Below are positions 63,664 through 64,000 of a stretch of DNA of 64,000 nt, in pieces. The position numbers and the translations under genes are program-made. Positions within the stretch are counted from its first letter, which is position 1, and each line of letters opens with the position of its first letter. The stretch covers positions 2,501-66,500 of the forward strand of contig NZ_JAAVJL010000002.1 of the NCBI RefSeq assembly GCF_012863495.1, written 5' to 3'. Under the pieces are notes generated by a model. That model worked only from the letters and a program-made list of their open reading frames with translations, ran no database searches and was not told the DNA's origin. Origin of the DNA: Pseudanabaena yagii GIHE-NHR1 (GTDB taxonomy: Bacteria > Cyanobacteriota > Cyanobacteriia > Pseudanabaenales > Pseudanabaenaceae).

Positions 63664-63752
63664 GGATAAACAATGTCCCACCAAAGTTATCTAGCTTCGA
63701 CTTCGCTCAGCTAACGTTGGCTGAGCGGAGTCGAAGCCACAGATAAATTACC
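63664..63752. repeat. palindromic mobile repeat, copy 4 (partial)
   Basis: Matches copy 3 in reverse orientation (AATGTCCCA, CAAAGTTATCTAGCTTCGAC and the central palindrome), but lacks the 23-base insertion of copy 3 and the GGGACTT ends. It fills most of the gap behind the baseplate J gene. Confidence 0.7.
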
Positions 63753-63825
63753 CTAACCATGCTGCCTACAGAAACATGATGATGCCAACTCTTAAACTTT
63801 ACCGATAAATACCAATCAATTCTCT

Positions 63826-64000
63826 ATGCCTCCCAAAAGTAAGCTGCAAGCGCTCAGTGTCCGCCTCATTTCTATGAAAACTCCCGATGCTACGGAGGAA
63901 TCTCTGGCTAGCGCCGATCTCAACATTCAGCAACAAGGTGAGTCAAAGTTAAATGAAGTGCGATCGCCCAATCCTTGCAAGCTACTGATCCATCCTAATG
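63826..64000 (+). CDS. start of a further CIS baseplate gene (partial)
   Basis: An open frame of 58 codons from an ATG at 63826 runs off the right edge: MPPKSKLQALSVRLISMKTP and onward, ending PCKLLIHP. No family can be recognised from this part. Position after the J-like gene suggests an Afp12-type baseplate or accessory protein, by context only. There is no clear ribosome-binding site. Confidence 0.5.
   Translation, partial: MPPKSKLQALSVRLISMKTPDATEESLASADLNIQQQGESKLNEVRSPNPCKLLIHPN

Overview
The window is from a cyanobacterium. The HIP1 octamer GCGATCGC recurs inside and between genes, the base composition is moderately AT-rich, and several families seen here are typical of cyanobacteria (CHAT-TPR protein, secreted pentapeptide-repeat proteins, a fused DHH/CBS/CCA-type nucleotidyltransferase, Uma2 nuclease, Nif11-like peptide, Roco LRR-GTPase). 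A Pseudanabaena-like filamentous cyanobacterium is a reasonable guess, but nothing in the sequence settles the genus.

Layout. Bases 1-460 hold the 3' end of a 23S rRNA gene, the 5S rRNA gene and the operon terminator. A CHAT-TPR protein, a shortened alpha/beta hydrolase, a 112-bp palindromic mobile repeat and a tyrosine recombinase follow (589-4796). From 4859 a contractile injection system (CIS) begins: on the minus strand sheath, three tube-type proteins and a tail-assembly-chaperone-like protein; divergent from it a NarL/FixJ response regulator overlapping a DUF4255 (Afp16/Pvc16-type) gene. From 11197 to 32757 the CIS is interrupted by other genes: a TetR regulator with a palindromic operator facing a YbhGFSR-type ABC exporter (with VOC and GNAT genes inside the cluster), two tandem DUF4139 (MuiA-like) proteins, a tRNA-nucleotidyltransferase fusion, a small FinO-annotated-type protein, Tex, a frameshifted Roco protein whose leucine-rich repeats are sixteen near-identical 69-bp units, and an MntA-like nucleotidyltransferase with a HepT remnant plus a second nucleotidyltransferase.

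CIS-related genes resume at 32765: secreted pentapeptide protein, Afp15/Pvc15-type AAA+ ATPase, small coupled protein, a winged-helix/TM/Ig-like membrane protein, a second chaperone-like gene followed out of frame by an unannotated DUF6760-like reading frame, two more CxxC pentapeptide proteins, a DUF4157 (eCIS core) protein with a C-terminal metzincin-like protease as probable cargo, a TPR protein, a Nif11-like peptide and a pseudokinase-TM-PstS-like fusion. From 49255 to the right edge runs the tube-tip and baseplate operon: small protein, tube protein, a 2544-residue Ser/Asn/Asp-rich protein with about fifty IQR-type motifs, Afp7-type adaptor, VgrG-like spike, DUF4280 PAAR-like tip, gp25, baseplate J protein and the start of another gene.

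Together the CIS genes supply sheath, tube, tube cap, ATPase, spike, baseplate and cargo. No tape-measure protein of usual type or receptor fibre is visible; they may lie to the right. The most unusual items are the giant IQR-motif protein and its motif shared with the cargo protein, the DUF6760-like frame lacking a normal start codon directly behind a G-run and a stem-loop, and the single-base frameshift in the Roco gene. Four copies of a palindromic repeat family, two of them 110/112 identical and 57 kb apart, indicate recent element movement in this locus.
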